The notes beneath the pieces are model-generated. The model was not told where the DNA came from. It searched no databases and saw nothing but the letters and a program-made list of their open reading frames with translations. A stretch of DNA of 44,293 bases from Desulfobacca acetoxidans (GTDB lineage: Bacteria; Desulfobacterota; Desulfobaccia; Desulfobaccales; 0-14-0-80-60-11), in assembly GCA_020722205.1 (NCBI GenBank), contig DYLF01000001.1, forward strand, positions 1 to 44,293, in the 5' to 3' direction. The translations under genes and the position numbers were made by a program. This document shows, piece after piece, positions 22,802 through 31,353 of this stretch (its first letter is position 1; every line of letters starts with the position of its first letter).

Positions 22802-23860
22802 TCAGGAAAAAGCCAAGAAGCGAATCAGGTCCTTGAGTGTCTGCAGGTCATAGGCGGGACCGGACGACCCTCTTTTGCCCTGGAGGATTTTAAGGGCGGC
22901 ATAGGGAGTATAGGCTTGGCGATAGGGCCTATGGGTGGTAAGACCATCATACGCCTCTGCCAGACATAAGATCCGACTCAAAGGATGCTGCCGGTCCAGC
23001 AGCAGACCTTGTGGGTAGCCGGAGCCGTCAGCATTTTCATGGTGTTCCAGGACCAGGCGCAAGGCTCCCAGGGGCATCTCCAGATTGCCTTTGAGTAACC
23101 GGTAACCCAGAGTGGGATGTTGTTTCAGGAGTTCCCATTCTTCTGCCTTTAAGGGTTCTCTCTTGTTTACCAATTCTTCGTCCAGCTCCGTCAACCCCAG
23201 GTCGTGAAACAGGCCCGCCATACCCAGGATAAGGCAATCACGCCGGGATTTTTTTAAAAACAACCCCAGAGCCATGCTCAGGGTAGCCACATTGACGGAA
23301 TGCTGATAAATGGTGTAATCACGATACAACAGGTCCGAAATTAAACTTAAGTGCTTCACCTCCGGCACAAGCAGAGGCAAAAGATGCTCCAGGGAAGCTT
23401 TCACCTGGTGTAAGTGACGCCCTAAGTGGGGCGATTCAAAGGATTGGAGTAAACTCAGATTGAGATGCTCTCGCAAAAGATAATATTTCTCCCGACACTC
23501 TTCCGACTCGTTCGCTTTATTAAGGAGGTGATTATTAAGGTAGGCGATGACTTTGTCAACATCCCGGCGGTGAAAATAAAGGCGGTCAATGCCGGCCTTA
23601 GACAGGGCGGCTAGCCAGTCGGGGGCCAGGGTTTCGCCTTCCCTGACGTAGGTGAGAAACTTAATTTCCGGGCCGCCGGCCTCTCCTTTCTCCAGGCCCT
23701 TAAGAAAAAGGTTAAACGTTATTCTCTCTCCCCCCATCAGGACCTGCCGGCAAAGAGGCAGATAGACCGAGCTTCTGCCCTCATCCTGGAAGGGCTGGCA
23801 TTTTACCTTCAGTTTATTGCGGGCGATTTTTCGTCGGAGGCCAGAATGTTCCACTTGCAC
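22802..23860 (-). CDS. HD-GYP-like domain protein (second paralogue)
   Basis: The 352-residue product aligns along its full length with the protein at 21368-22405. The N-terminal domain has GGERITFNLFLKGL and LSKAGIDRLYFHRRDVDKV. The HD-GYP-like domain has HSVNVATLSMALG, GLFHDLGLTEL, LEHHENADGSGYPQGL and AEAYDGLTTHRPYR. The HDxGK lysine is Leu, and the usual Asp before the YDALT-like motif is Glu, so metal binding may differ from classical phosphodiesterases. The GTG at 23860 lacks a clear ribosome binding site; a nearby GTG two codons later is an alternative. The pair is a tandem duplication that has diverged considerably. Confidence 0.85.
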   Translation of the reverse strand: MQVEHSGLRRKIARNKLKVKCQPFQDEGRSSVYLPLCRQVLMGGERITFNLFLKGLEKGEAGGPEIKFLTYVREGETLAPDWLAALSKAGIDRLYFHRRDVDKVIAYLNNHLLNKANESEECREKYYLLREHLNLSLLQSFESPHLGRHLHQVKASLEHLLPLLVPEVKHLSLISDLLYRDYTIYQHSVNVATLSMALGLFLKKSRRDCLILGMAGLFHDLGLTELDEELVNKREPLKAEEWELLKQHPTLGYRLLKGNLEMPLGALRLVLEHHENADGSGYPQGLLLDRQHPLSRILCLAEAYDGLTTHRPYRQAYTPYAALKILQGKRGSSGPAYDLQTLKDLIRFLAFS

Positions 23861-24086
23861 GAAGGCACGAAACTTACAGAAAATTACTAGGGAATTGACT
23901 TTTTTATCGGCGGCTCAGCTCTGATACTTTAAGGAAAAAAATCTCACCTTGCTTGTTTTTTGCCAAGGCGTGGGGGAAATAGTGAACAGGTCATTAAATA
24001 CCCAGAGATGGTCGCAGTAGCGGCAACTCCTAAGGCAGCTCAGGCACCGGCAGCCTGATCAGAGCTCGGCAGAAAATAGTGAAAAC

Positions 24087-25004
24087 TCAGACGTATGCCA
24101 ACCACTTCTGATAGCGGGGATCCTGACCTTTGACCACTGCGAAAAAAGCGGATTGAAGTTTCTGGGTAATCGGACCGGGACGGCCAAGCCCGATCGTGCG
24201 GTTGTCCACTTCCCTGACCGGGGTCACTTCGGCGGCAGTGCCGGTCAGGAAAGCCTCGTCAGCCAAATACAATTCGTCTAACGTGAAGCGCTCCTCTTTT
24301 GATCGCAGGCCCAAATCAGAGGCCAGGGTGAGAATACTGTCCCGAGTGATGCCAGGCAGGATCCCTGTCGACGGGTGGGTCTTAAGAACGCCATCTCTGA
24401 CAATGAAGACGTTTTCTCCTGAGGCTTCCGAGACGTAGCCTTCGTTGTCCAGCAAGACGGCTTCGTCGTAGCCGGCCTGAATGGCCTCCCGTTTGGCCAG
24501 AATGGAGTTGACGTAGTTGCCCACCGTTTTGCTCATGGTCATCATGACGCGCACGTGGTGCCGGGTAAAGGCCGAGGTCTTAAGACGCACTCCCCGTTGC
24601 AATCCCTCCTCCCCCAAGTATGCTCCCCAAAGCCAGCTGATGATGGCCACCCTCACGGGGCTGTCGGCGGGGTTGAGTCCCATGACCCCAGCTCCTAAAA
24701 AGACCAGGGGCCGGAGGTAAGCCTCTTTCTGTCCGTTCAGCCGGAGGATTTCCATGCACACCCCTTCCAGCTCATTCCGGGAGAACGGGATGGCAATCTG
24801 CATGATGTGGGCTGAGTCAAAGAGGCGCCGGATATGCTCAGACAGGCGGAAAATGGCAGTGCGGCCGTCGGCAGTCTCATAAGCCCGGATGCCTTCAAAT
24901 ACCCCTAAACCGTAATGCAGCGTGTGAGTCAACACGTGCACCCGGGCCTCATCCCAGGGGATAAAGTTGCCGTCCAGCCAGATCCACTTGGCTTTTTCCA
25001 CCAT
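24087..25004 (-). CDS. ilvE: Branched-chain amino acid aminotransferase
   Basis: The product is about 305 residues, the normal length for bacterial IlvE (class IV, fold-type IV PLP enzyme). Visible landmarks are the N-terminal [13 protein letters not shown], the [17 protein letters not shown] segment containing the PLP lysine, [13 protein letters not shown] and the C-terminal [15 protein letters not shown]. It interconverts Leu, Ile and Val with their 2-oxo acids in the cytoplasm. ATG 25004 is chosen because GGAGG lies eight bases upstream; the in-frame GTG at 25013 would overlap that element. The gene is divergent from the Gfo/Idh-lpxB pair, and no other ilv or leu gene is adjacent. Confidence 0.93.
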   Translation of the reverse strand: MVEKAKWIWLDGNFIPWDEARVHVLTHTLHYGLGVFEGIRAYETADGRTAIFRLSEHIRRLFDSAHIMQIAIPFSRNELEGVCMEILRLNGQKEAYLRPLVFLGAGVMGLNPADSPVRVAIISWLWGAYLGEEGLQRGVRLKTSAFTRHHVRVMMTMSKTVGNYVNSILAKREAIQAGYDEAVLLDNEGYVSEASGENVFIVRDGVLKTHPSTGILPGITRDSILTLASDLGLRSKEERFTLDELYLADEAFLTGTAAEVTPVREVDNRTIGLGRPGPITQKLQSAFFAVVKGQDPRYQKWLAYV

Positions 25005-25266
25005 CTTCTCCACCTCCGGATTGTTGTCCGATAATTTTTAACGCAGATATCCGAGCTTGTCAAATCCAATTTCCCGGGGGCCGGAAGCTGGGCCAGTGCC
25101 GAGTGATTTCTTGTTTAACCGCTTGCAATGTCAGTTTTCGTTGCCTCCTCTGGCCTTTTTTCAGTAAGATGGGTTATCAACTGGTGTTATGCCACCTAAT
25201 CAAAAGAGCAGAGAGGCGACGGTGTCAGGCTGCAACTCTAGGCTCCAGAACAAAGGTCAGGCAGAT

Positions 25267-26211
25267 ATGACAGGCAGGGTTAAAGCAGGCGTCATTGGGG
25301 TGGGCTACCTGGGGCGATTTCATGCCGAGAAATATGCACAGCTGCCCGAAGTAGAGCTGGTCGGAGTGGCGGATCTGCGCCCGGAACGAGCCGTAAGCGT
25401 AGCCGCCGCCGTCCATACCAGCGGGTACACTGACTACCGAAAGCTGCTCCCTCTGGTGGAGGCCGTGAGCGTAGCGGTGCCCACCACGGAGCATTATCAG
25501 GTGGTGCGGGCTTGCCTGGAGGCCGGCTGCCAGGTCCTGGTGGAAAAACCGCTGGCGGCCAAGGTGTCGGAAGCCCGGGAGCTGGTGGCGCTGGCCCGCC
25601 AAAGGCAGCGTCTCCTGATGGTGGGCCACCTGGAGCGTTTTCATGCCGCCATGGTGGACCTGCGCATGTCGGTGAGCGAACCGCGTTTTATTGAAAGCCA
25701 CCGGCTGGCCTTTTTCAAGGAGCGGGGCACCGATGTGGACGTGGTGCTGGATCTGATGATTCATGATCTGGACCATGTTTTGAGCCTGGTGAAGGCGCCA
25801 GTGCAGGAGATCAGGGCGGCAGGGGTGTCGGTCCTCACCGACACCATCGATCTGGCCAATGCTCGCCTGGAATTTGCCAACGGCTGCATCGCCAACCTTA
25901 CCGCCTCCCGCATGTCCTTAAAGAGTATGCGCCGCTTCCGCCTGTTTCAGCCGCAGGCTTATCTGGCCGTGGACTTCGAAATTCAGGAGCTGACCATCGC
26001 CGCCCGCCGCCCCGGAGCAGCTGGCCCGATACCGGGAGTGGCCCTGGACATACGCCGCTATCCCAAGGAAGACCCCCTGCTCAAAGAGATTGCCGCCTTT
26101 GTTAAGGCGGTGCAAAACGGCCAGGAGGCCCCGGTAAGCGGCGAAGACGGCTTGGCCGCCTTGTCTCTGGCGCTGGACATCAATGCCGCCATGCACGTGG
26201 CCAAGGGCTGA
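25267..26211 (+). CDS. Gfo/Idh/MocA-type NAD(P)-dependent oxidoreductase coupled to lpxB
   Basis: The product is about 314 residues from ATG 25267. The upstream frame to 25189 encodes a Ser/Asn-rich stretch unlike the family and is probably not translated. The N-terminal Rossmann fold begins VKAGVIGVGYLGRFHAEKY, and the family EKP motif appears in VLVEKPLAAK. The C-terminal domain contains LDLMIHDLDHVLSL. The gene ends four bases before the GTG of lpxB, so a role linked to lipid A is likely. In several Gram-negative groups such an oxidoreductase sits in the lpx cluster, in some cases as GnnA, which oxidises UDP-GlcNAc before amination to the 3-amino sugar. I see no partner aminotransferase (GnnB) nearby, so the specific function is open. 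Confidence 0.8.
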   Translation: MTGRVKAGVIGVGYLGRFHAEKYAQLPEVELVGVADLRPERAVSVAAAVHTSGYTDYRKLLPLVEAVSVAVPTTEHYQVVRACLEAGCQVLVEKPLAAKVSEARELVALARQRQRLLMVGHLERFHAAMVDLRMSVSEPRFIESHRLAFFKERGTDVDVVLDLMIHDLDHVLSLVKAPVQEIRAAGVSVLTDTIDLANARLEFANGCIANLTASRMSLKSMRRFRLFQPQAYLAVDFEIQELTIAARRPGAAGPIPGVALDIRRYPKEDPLLKEIAAFVKAVQNGQEAPVSGEDGLAALSLALDINAAMHVAKG

Positions 26212-26215
26212 ATCG

Positions 26216-27358
26216 GTGAACATCCTCATTGTAGCAGGGGAGGCTTCCGGGGATGCCCATGCCGCCAAATTGGTGGCCGCCCTCCAGGAGCTGGCGCCGC
26301 AGGCGGTCTTTCTCGGCATCGGCGGCCCTGCCCTGGCAGCTCAAGGCGTAAGGATTATCTTTCCGGCCGCGGCGCTGGCAGTGACCGGGCTCATCGAGGT
26401 CCTCGGCAGATTGCCAGCGATTGCGCGGGCCCTGCGGCTCGTTGCTCAAACCTTGAGAGAGACACGTCCCGCCTTGGTCATCCTGGTGGACTTCCCGGAC
26501 TTCAACTTTTGGGTGGCTCGTCTGGCCCGATATTACCAGGTGCCGGTAATGTATTATATCAGCCCCCAGGTTTGGGCTTGGCGCACTTATCGGGTGCACA
26601 CCCTGGCCCGGCTGGTCACACGGCTGGTGGTGATCTTCCCCTTTGAGGCCGAGTTCTACCGGCAAAGAGGCATGTTTGTAACCTACGTCGGACACCCCTT
26701 CCGGGAGCTGCTGCCCGCCCTGCCGCCGCGGGAACAACTGCTGACGCGCTGGGATCTTCCGGCTGACCGTCTCACTATCGCCCTGCTGCCCGGCAGCCGC
26801 GCCAGCGAAATTGACCGGATTCTGCCGGTCATGGCAGCGGGAGCGGAGCTGGCGACAAGAAGTATGAAGGATTGCCAATTTGTTGTCCCGGTGGCCCCCA
26901 CCGTGCCGGCGGAGTTGGTCCAGCGGCACCTGAAAGATTTTCCAGGAAAAATCAGGATAATTCCTGGCCCGGCCTATATCGTCTTGGCGGCCAGCCATTT
27001 GGCCGTGGCCGCCTCCGGCACCGCCACCGTAGAGGCCGCTTTGGCCGCCACCCCCACCATTATTGTGTACCGTATTTCCCCCTTGAGCTTTGCCGTGGGG
27101 AAAAAGCTCATCAGAGTTGACCACATCGGCATGGCCAATCTCCTGGCCGGGGAACGTCTGTTTCCTGAACTCATCCAGGACGACTTCACCCCGGCACGGC
27201 TGGCCGAGGAAATGGTAACGCTACTTACCCAGCCGGAGCGTCTCGGCTTTCTTAAGCAAGGGCTGATCCGGATTATTTCGCGACTTGGCGGGCCGGGGGC
27301 CTCCCGACGGGCGGCCCAGGTGGCTATGGAGTTGTTAGCCGCAGGCCGTGAGCCGTAA
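26216..27358 (+). CDS. lpxB: Lipid-A-disaccharide synthase
   Basis: The product is about 380 residues from a GTG at 26216, the expected length for LpxB. It begins VNILIVAGEASGDAHAAKLV with the family motif GEASGD. Later features are SPQVWAWRTYRV, YVGHPFRELLP and LPGSRASEIDRI. LpxB is a GT-B glycosyltransferase at the inner membrane that joins UDP-2,3-diacylglucosamine and lipid X into the lipid A disaccharide. AAGGG precedes the start, four bases after the preceding gene's stop. Its presence shows a lipopolysaccharide-bearing outer membrane. The last residues (LAAGREP) are encoded by a 7-base tandem repeat at 27341-27361. Confidence 0.94.
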   Translation: MNILIVAGEASGDAHAAKLVAALQELAPQAVFLGIGGPALAAQGVRIIFPAAALAVTGLIEVLGRLPAIARALRLVAQTLRETRPALVILVDFPDFNFWVARLARYYQVPVMYYISPQVWAWRTYRVHTLARLVTRLVVIFPFEAEFYRQRGMFVTYVGHPFRELLPALPPREQLLTRWDLPADRLTIALLPGSRASEIDRILPVMAAGAELATRSMKDCQFVVPVAPTVPAELVQRHLKDFPGKIRIIPGPAYIVLAASHLAVAASGTATVEAALAATPTIIVYRISPLSFAVGKKLIRVDHIGMANLLAGERLFPELIQDDFTPARLAEEMVTLLTQPERLGFLKQGLIRIISRLGGPGASRRAAQVAMELLAAGREP

Positions 27359-27361
27359 ACC
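27341..27361 (+). repeat. Heptanucleotide repeat at the lpxB 3' end
   Basis: GCAGGCC, GTGAGCC, GTAAACC. The lpxB stop codon lies in the third unit. Confidence 0.6.
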
Positions 27362-27516
27362 TTTTTAATGTTTTTTCCTCCAACACTAAGGGGGTTTTTG
27401 AGGTCTTCCTATTTGGCAAGAAAAGAAGTATGAAAGAGGAACAGGGAAGGAGGGCAAAAAGCTCCAAAGCCGCTGATGGAATAACACCCTGCTATCTTTA
27501 GAAAAAGGACACGACC

Positions 27517-28569
27517 ATGCTTAAAAAAATCCAGAGCATTTTAGGACCTGAGGATGAGGACCTACTGACCTACCAATGCACCGGCTTTCCCAAAGAATCC
27601 TTGCATCTGCCGGGGCCGGACTTCATAGACCGAGTCTGGGTGCCCAGTGACCGGCCCATCGGAGTGCTGCGCTCCCTGTCGGAGTTGTTCAACCACGGGA
27701 GGCTGGCGGGCACCGGTTATCTCTCCATTTTGCCGGTGGACCAGGGGGTGGAGCATTCGGCGGCGGCCTCCTTCGCCCCCAATCCTCTGTACTTTGACCC
27801 CGAAAACATCGTCAAGCTGGCGCTAGAGGGGGGTTGCAACGCGGTGGCCTCCACTTTGGGGGTCCTGGGGATCGTGGCTCGCCGGTATGCCCACAAGATT
27901 CCGTTTATTGTCAAGATTAACCATAACGAGCTGCTGACCTATCCGAGCATTTATGATCAGACCCTGTTTGCCCGAGTGGAACAGGCCTTTGACATGGGGG
28001 CGGTGGCGGTGGGGGCCACCATCTATTTCGGTTCGGCTGACTGCCGGCGACAAATCCAGGAAATCAGCGAGGCCTTTGAAAGGGCACACGAACTGGGGTT
28101 AGCCACTATCCTCTGGTGTTACCTGCGCAACCCGGCCTTTAAGACCGCGGCCAAGGATTATCATGATGCGGCAGACCTCACCGGCCAGGCCAACTATCTG
28201 GGCGTGACCATCCAGGCCGATCTCATCAAGCAGAAACAGCCGACGCTCAACGGTGGTTTCACGGTGCTGAATTTCGGCAAGACCCACCCCCGAGTGTACG
28301 ATGATCTGGCCGGTAGCCATCCCATCGATATGACGCGCTACCAGGTGGCCAATTGCTTCATGGGGCGTTGCGGTCTGATCAATTCGGGGGGCGCCGCCGG
28401 CGCCAATGACCTGGCGGCCGCCGTCCATACCGCAGTCATCAACAAGCGGGCCGGCGGCATGGGGCTGATCCTGGGGCGCAAGGCCTTTCAGCGACCCATG
28501 GCGGAAGGCGTCAAGCTCGTGGAGGCGGTGCAGGACGTCTACCTTTGCAAGGAAGTGACCATCGCCTGA
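27517..28569 (+). CDS. fbaB: Class I fructose-bisphosphate aldolase, DhnA/FbaB type
   Basis: The 350-residue product is of the archaeal/DhnA type. Visible segments are [38 protein letters not shown], a substrate-phosphate region [14 protein letters not shown] and [15 protein letters not shown], where the Schiff-base lysine is expected. It performs the reversible cleavage of fructose 1,6-bisphosphate in glycolysis and gluconeogenesis without a metal. AAAAAGGA upstream of ATG 27517 supports the start. It lies alone, but a phosphofructokinase and GpsA are encoded 10 kb downstream. Confidence 0.92.
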   Translation: MLKKIQSILGPEDEDLLTYQCTGFPKESLHLPGPDFIDRVWVPSDRPIGVLRSLSELFNHGRLAGTGYLSILPVDQGVEHSAAASFAPNPLYFDPENIVKLALEGGCNAVASTLGVLGIVARRYAHKIPFIVKINHNELLTYPSIYDQTLFARVEQAFDMGAVAVGATIYFGSADCRRQIQEISEAFERAHELGLATILWCYLRNPAFKTAAKDYHDAADLTGQANYLGVTIQADLIKQKQPTLNGGFTVLNFGKTHPRVYDDLAGSHPIDMTRYQVANCFMGRCGLINSGGAAGANDLAAAVHTAVINKRAGGMGLILGRKAFQRPMAEGVKLVEAVQDVYLCKEVTIA

Positions 28570-28574
28570 GGGGC

Positions 28575-28602
28575 GTAAACAATAAGCCGTAGGCCTTAAG
28601 CC
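28575..28602 (+). repeat. Heptanucleotide repeat after the aldolase gene
   Basis: GTAAACA, ATAAGCC, GTAGGCC, TTAAGCC in exact 7-base register, six bases after the stop codon. Confidence 0.7.
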
Positions 28603-28650
28603 GGAGTAGGAAAAGAGAAGAGGGAGCAGAAAGCGGTACAGTTTAAGGGG

Positions 28651-28694
28651 AAGCAGGCTTCCAGCCTGTTCCAGAGCACCGGCAAGATGCCGGT
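28651..28694 (+). repeat. REP-like double hairpin
   Basis: Two adjacent perfect stem-loops: CAGGCT (28654-28659) with AGCCTG (28663-28668), loop TCC, then ACCGGC (28678-28683) with GCCGGT (28689-28694), loop AAGAT. This arrangement resembles widespread bacterial intergenic palindromic repeats. Whether it recurs in this genome cannot be judged from one copy. Confidence 0.5.
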
Positions 28695-28794
28695 ACCTTC
28701 GGGGAAGGGTGGAGGACTTTTGCAATGGAGGCAGATGCGGTTGGATGGCCAACGCCCGCAGTTTCCTAATTTACCTCGGTTTCACCTGCCATAC

Positions 28795-29001
28795 TCAGAG
28801 GTGCCGGCCAGGGGGGGGTGGAAAAGGGGAATGGATGTGGTGGGGCCTTAGGTTGATGGGCAGTGGCTGCTGAAGCAAGGTCTGGCGGTATTTAGGCTGC
28901 ATCTGCCCGATAAAGAGGTCAATGGCTTGGCGAATCAAGGCGCTCTGGCTTTTGCCGGTGTGCGCGGCGATTTTTAGGAAGCGCTGCGGAGAGGCCAGCA
29001 C
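28795..29001 (-). pseudogene. Remnant of a ribbon-helix-helix (CopG-like) protein
   Basis: The translation contains FLKIAAHTGKSQSALIRQAI, which strongly resembles the helix-helix part of RHH/CopG antitoxins and repressors (AxxTGxSxSxLIRxAI). The N-terminal beta strand that contacts DNA in this family is absent: the frame is closed by a stop ten codons before the only available GTG. The C-terminal part is Pro/His-rich and unlike the family. No toxin gene is adjacent. I take it as a broken gene, though a shortened functional protein is not excluded. Confidence 0.4.
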
Positions 29002-29233
29002 GGCGGCGGCAGCGGGGGAGGGTTGTCAAGGGAGACTTCCGGGAGTATCGCCACAGAGCTGGCCCATCATGGTTTTATTTACCAATTTCAGGAGGCCGCT
29101 GCTGGTGGTGAGGAAACCGATGGGGCCAGACCAGGGCTCAAGAGAATTAGCGAGAGTGTGGCGCTTTTAGCCTTCCGGGACTCCGGCGCACAATGCCGCC
29201 ACAGATCTTGGCAGGTCAACCAGCCGGTCGATG

Positions 29234-30448
29234 TCAGAAAAAAGAGTGCTGTCTGGCCAGGGAGATTTTTTCAAAGTGACCGCGGTTGACGGGGGGAACA
29301 GGGGCTTGAGCCACCCACAGAGTCAAATCGGCCGGAGCGCAGAAGGTGCAGACCACGCTGCCGGGGTTGGCGATCTGAGGGTCGGCCAAGATTTTTTTTA
29401 AGGTGGCGGGGGTCAGGGGAGGTCGCGCGAGTTGTTGGAGACGGGTGTTGCGGGCCTGGCTGTATGCTTCAGAAAAGTAATAAGAGGGTAGGACGGAGAG
29501 GGGAGGCCGGCGGGGGAAACGGCCTTTGACGGCGGCCATCGCCACGCTCTGGTAGTGATTGGTGACGGTGAGGAGGCCGTTGACCGGGTGGCGCACGGCG
29601 GCATGGCGGGCGGAGATTTCCAGCACTAAAGCACCCTGGGGGCCGCACAGCAGGACATTGTTGCCGATGGTCGCCGGGGCCTGCAGGATGCGGACGGCCA
29701 CTTCCTGGACATTATCAGCCTTTTCCAGGGCCTGGCGGAAGCGTAGGGCTGCGGGCATGCCTCGGAGAGAGCATTCCCGGCTCATGGCTGAGAGCTGGGT
29801 AAGGGAGACGCCAGCGCGGTTCAGGCCGGTGCACACCCCGATATAACCGGGCCAGGCCAGGGAGGCCAGGGGGAGTCCCTGGTGCGGACGGATAACAAAA
29901 AGGGTCTGCAACTCCACCAAAACGTCAGTAAATAGAGGGTAATCCAAATTGCGACCGGTGAGCCAGGCGCCGGTCTCTGTGAGGTCAGGCCCCACCGCCA
30001 AAGCAGAACAACGGGGGAAATTGTTGGCCAAATCATCGAGGACATTAATGAGGAGGAGAAAAGTCGGTTCCAGGTGGGCCCCGGCCGCCAGTCCCCGAAT
30101 CTCCTCCCTGAAACTTGAAGGGATGAAAGTCCAGAAGCGGCGGGAGAAGAAGAGTAGAAGCCCCAGCACTGGGGCCAAGCCGACCAAGCCGGTGACCTTA
30201 AGCAGGTAGCTGAGCAAAGCCCGGCGCATGCGGCGGATTTCAAGGGCCAGAAGTTCACCATGGCGGCGGCCGCGTTGCATGGGGTCGCCGGCCAATTCGA
30301 TGATCCTTAGGGGCATAAAAGGGCTTAGTAAATTACCGGTCGCACCTTGATAAATTTCTGTCGGCCAATCGTGGTAAAGGGTGCTGATCTTAAAGTGTAG
30401 CAGAAAGGGAGGCTGTCGGCTATTCGGCGAGCGATCACCAGCCTCCAT
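29234..30448 (-). CDS. C45-type Ntn-hydrolase/acyltransferase-like protein in the pab operon
   Basis: The product is up to 404 residues. The core begins MPLRIIELAGDPMQRGRRHG (residue 45), typical of the C45/acyl-CoA:6-aminopenicillanate acyltransferase-like family. The expected autoprocessing nucleophile is C147 in NNFPRCSALAVGPDL, followed by LTGRNLDYPLF. Later segments (TGLNRAGVSLTQLSAM and VTNHYQS) also fit. Members cleave or transfer amide-linked acyl groups; the substrate here is unknown. The ATG at 30448 overlaps the pabC stop as TAATG, suggesting coupling, but the first 44 residues are unlike the family, and the ATG at 30316 is the alternative start. A hydrophobic stretch at about 86-102 may associate with membrane. 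Confidence 0.75.
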   Translation of the reverse strand: MEAGDRSPNSRQPPFLLHFKISTLYHDWPTEIYQGATGNLLSPFMPLRIIELAGDPMQRGRRHGELLALEIRRMRRALLSYLLKVTGLVGLAPVLGLLLFFSRRFWTFIPSSFREEIRGLAAGAHLEPTFLLLINVLDDLANNFPRCSALAVGPDLTETGAWLTGRNLDYPLFTDVLVELQTLFVIRPHQGLPLASLAWPGYIGVCTGLNRAGVSLTQLSAMSRECSLRGMPAALRFRQALEKADNVQEVAVRILQAPATIGNNVLLCGPQGALVLEISARHAAVRHPVNGLLTVTNHYQSVAMAAVKGRFPRRPPLSVLPSYYFSEAYSQARNTRLQQLARPPLTPATLKKILADPQIANPGSVVCTFCAPADLTLWVAQAPVPPVNRGHFEKISLARQHSFF

Positions 30449-31350
30449 TACTTTCCCGACGGCTCGGCGGCCGCGGCCAGACAGTCCCGGAGGAAGGAAG
30501 TGGCTTGGGGAGAGAGGGGCACCGGGGCGCCATCCAGGGAGGACACCGGCATGAGGCCCAGCAGCGAATTGGCCAGCCAGAGTCCATTGGCGGCCCGCAG
30601 GCGGGAGATAGCGGTGGGGAGGTATTTAAGTCCTTGCCCTCGCCGGGCCAGGGCTTGGGAGAGCACCGCCAGGGTGACGCTGGGCAGGGCGCTGGCGGCA
30701 GCTGGGGTAAATAACCGCTCCCCTTCCAGGTACACCAGACTGGTGGCCGCCCCTTCCGAAACCAGTCCGTCGCTTTCCAGGACGATGGCTTCCCGGGCCC
30801 CCCGGTCCAGGGCATATTGTCGAGCAGTAAGATAGAAGAGATAATTGAGGCTCTTATGGCGGCCGACGAAGATGGAACGTCGCTGGGGGAAGACCGCCAC
30901 TGGCCAGCCGCTGGCATACTCCGCCGGGCTGGGCGGAGTATAGGGCCGGGCGTATATGACCAGGGTGGGCGAGGGCTGGGCGGGCAGACCCAGCTCCGGG
31001 TGCGTGCCCCGGCTGATAAGAATCTTTACTGCCGCCAAGCCATCCTTCAGCCCGTTGGCCGCCAGCACCCGCGCCAGACGCTCCTCCCAGGGAACGCCTT
31101 CCGGAAAGGCAATCCTGAATTCCTGGGCCGAAGCTTTAAGTCTCTCCATGTGCTCCGTCAGAAAAAGGGGGCGTCCGGCCTCCGCCCGCAAAGTCTCGAA
31201 AAACCCGTCCCCGTAAAGAAAACCCCGGTCCTGGACGGAGACCCGGGCTTCGGCCAGGGGCAAAAGCTCATCATTCAGCCAGACGTACTCAAGACTCGGA
31301 GGGTGGGGACCGGAGATGGGAGAGGGGAAGTGGAGGTTAGGTGATTTCAT
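30448..31350 (-). CDS. pabC: Aminodeoxychorismate lyase (class IV aminotransferase family)
   Basis: The 300-residue product belongs to PLP fold-type IV enzymes. It has VSVQDRGFLYGDGFFETLRA near the N-terminus, the PLP lysine in VGRHKSLNYLFYLT, and GLVSEGAATSLVYL. PabC removes pyruvate from 4-amino-4-deoxychorismate to give p-aminobenzoate for folate. Location directly after pabB, with three bases between stop and start, favours this over a branched-chain or D-amino-acid aminotransferase; a separate IlvE is encoded at 24087. The N-terminal 20 residues are Pro-rich and may be an extension. Confidence 0.88.
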   Translation of the reverse strand: MKSPNLHFPSPISGPHPPSLEYVWLNDELLPLAEARVSVQDRGFLYGDGFFETLRAEAGRPLFLTEHMERLKASAQEFRIAFPEGVPWEERLARVLAANGLKDGLAAVKILISRGTHPELGLPAQPSPTLVIYARPYTPPSPAEYASGWPVAVFPQRRSIFVGRHKSLNYLFYLTARQYALDRGAREAIVLESDGLVSEGAATSLVYLEGERLFTPAAASALPSVTLAVLSQALARRGQGLKYLPTAISRLRAANGLWLANSLLGLMPVSSLDGAPVPLSPQATSFLRDCLAAAAEPSGK

Positions 31351-31353
31351 TGT

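Larger units (their letters stand above)
28570..29233. other. Gene-poor region with repeats and a gene remnant
   Basis: Over 660 bases separate the aldolase from the C45-like gene, which is read toward it. It begins with a 7-base tandem repeat (28575-28602), continues with a purine-rich stretch and a two-hairpin REP-like element (28651-28694), and then holds the ribbon-helix-helix remnant (28795-29001). The remaining frames encode no recognisable protein. The region looks like decayed accessory DNA. Confidence 0.6.
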
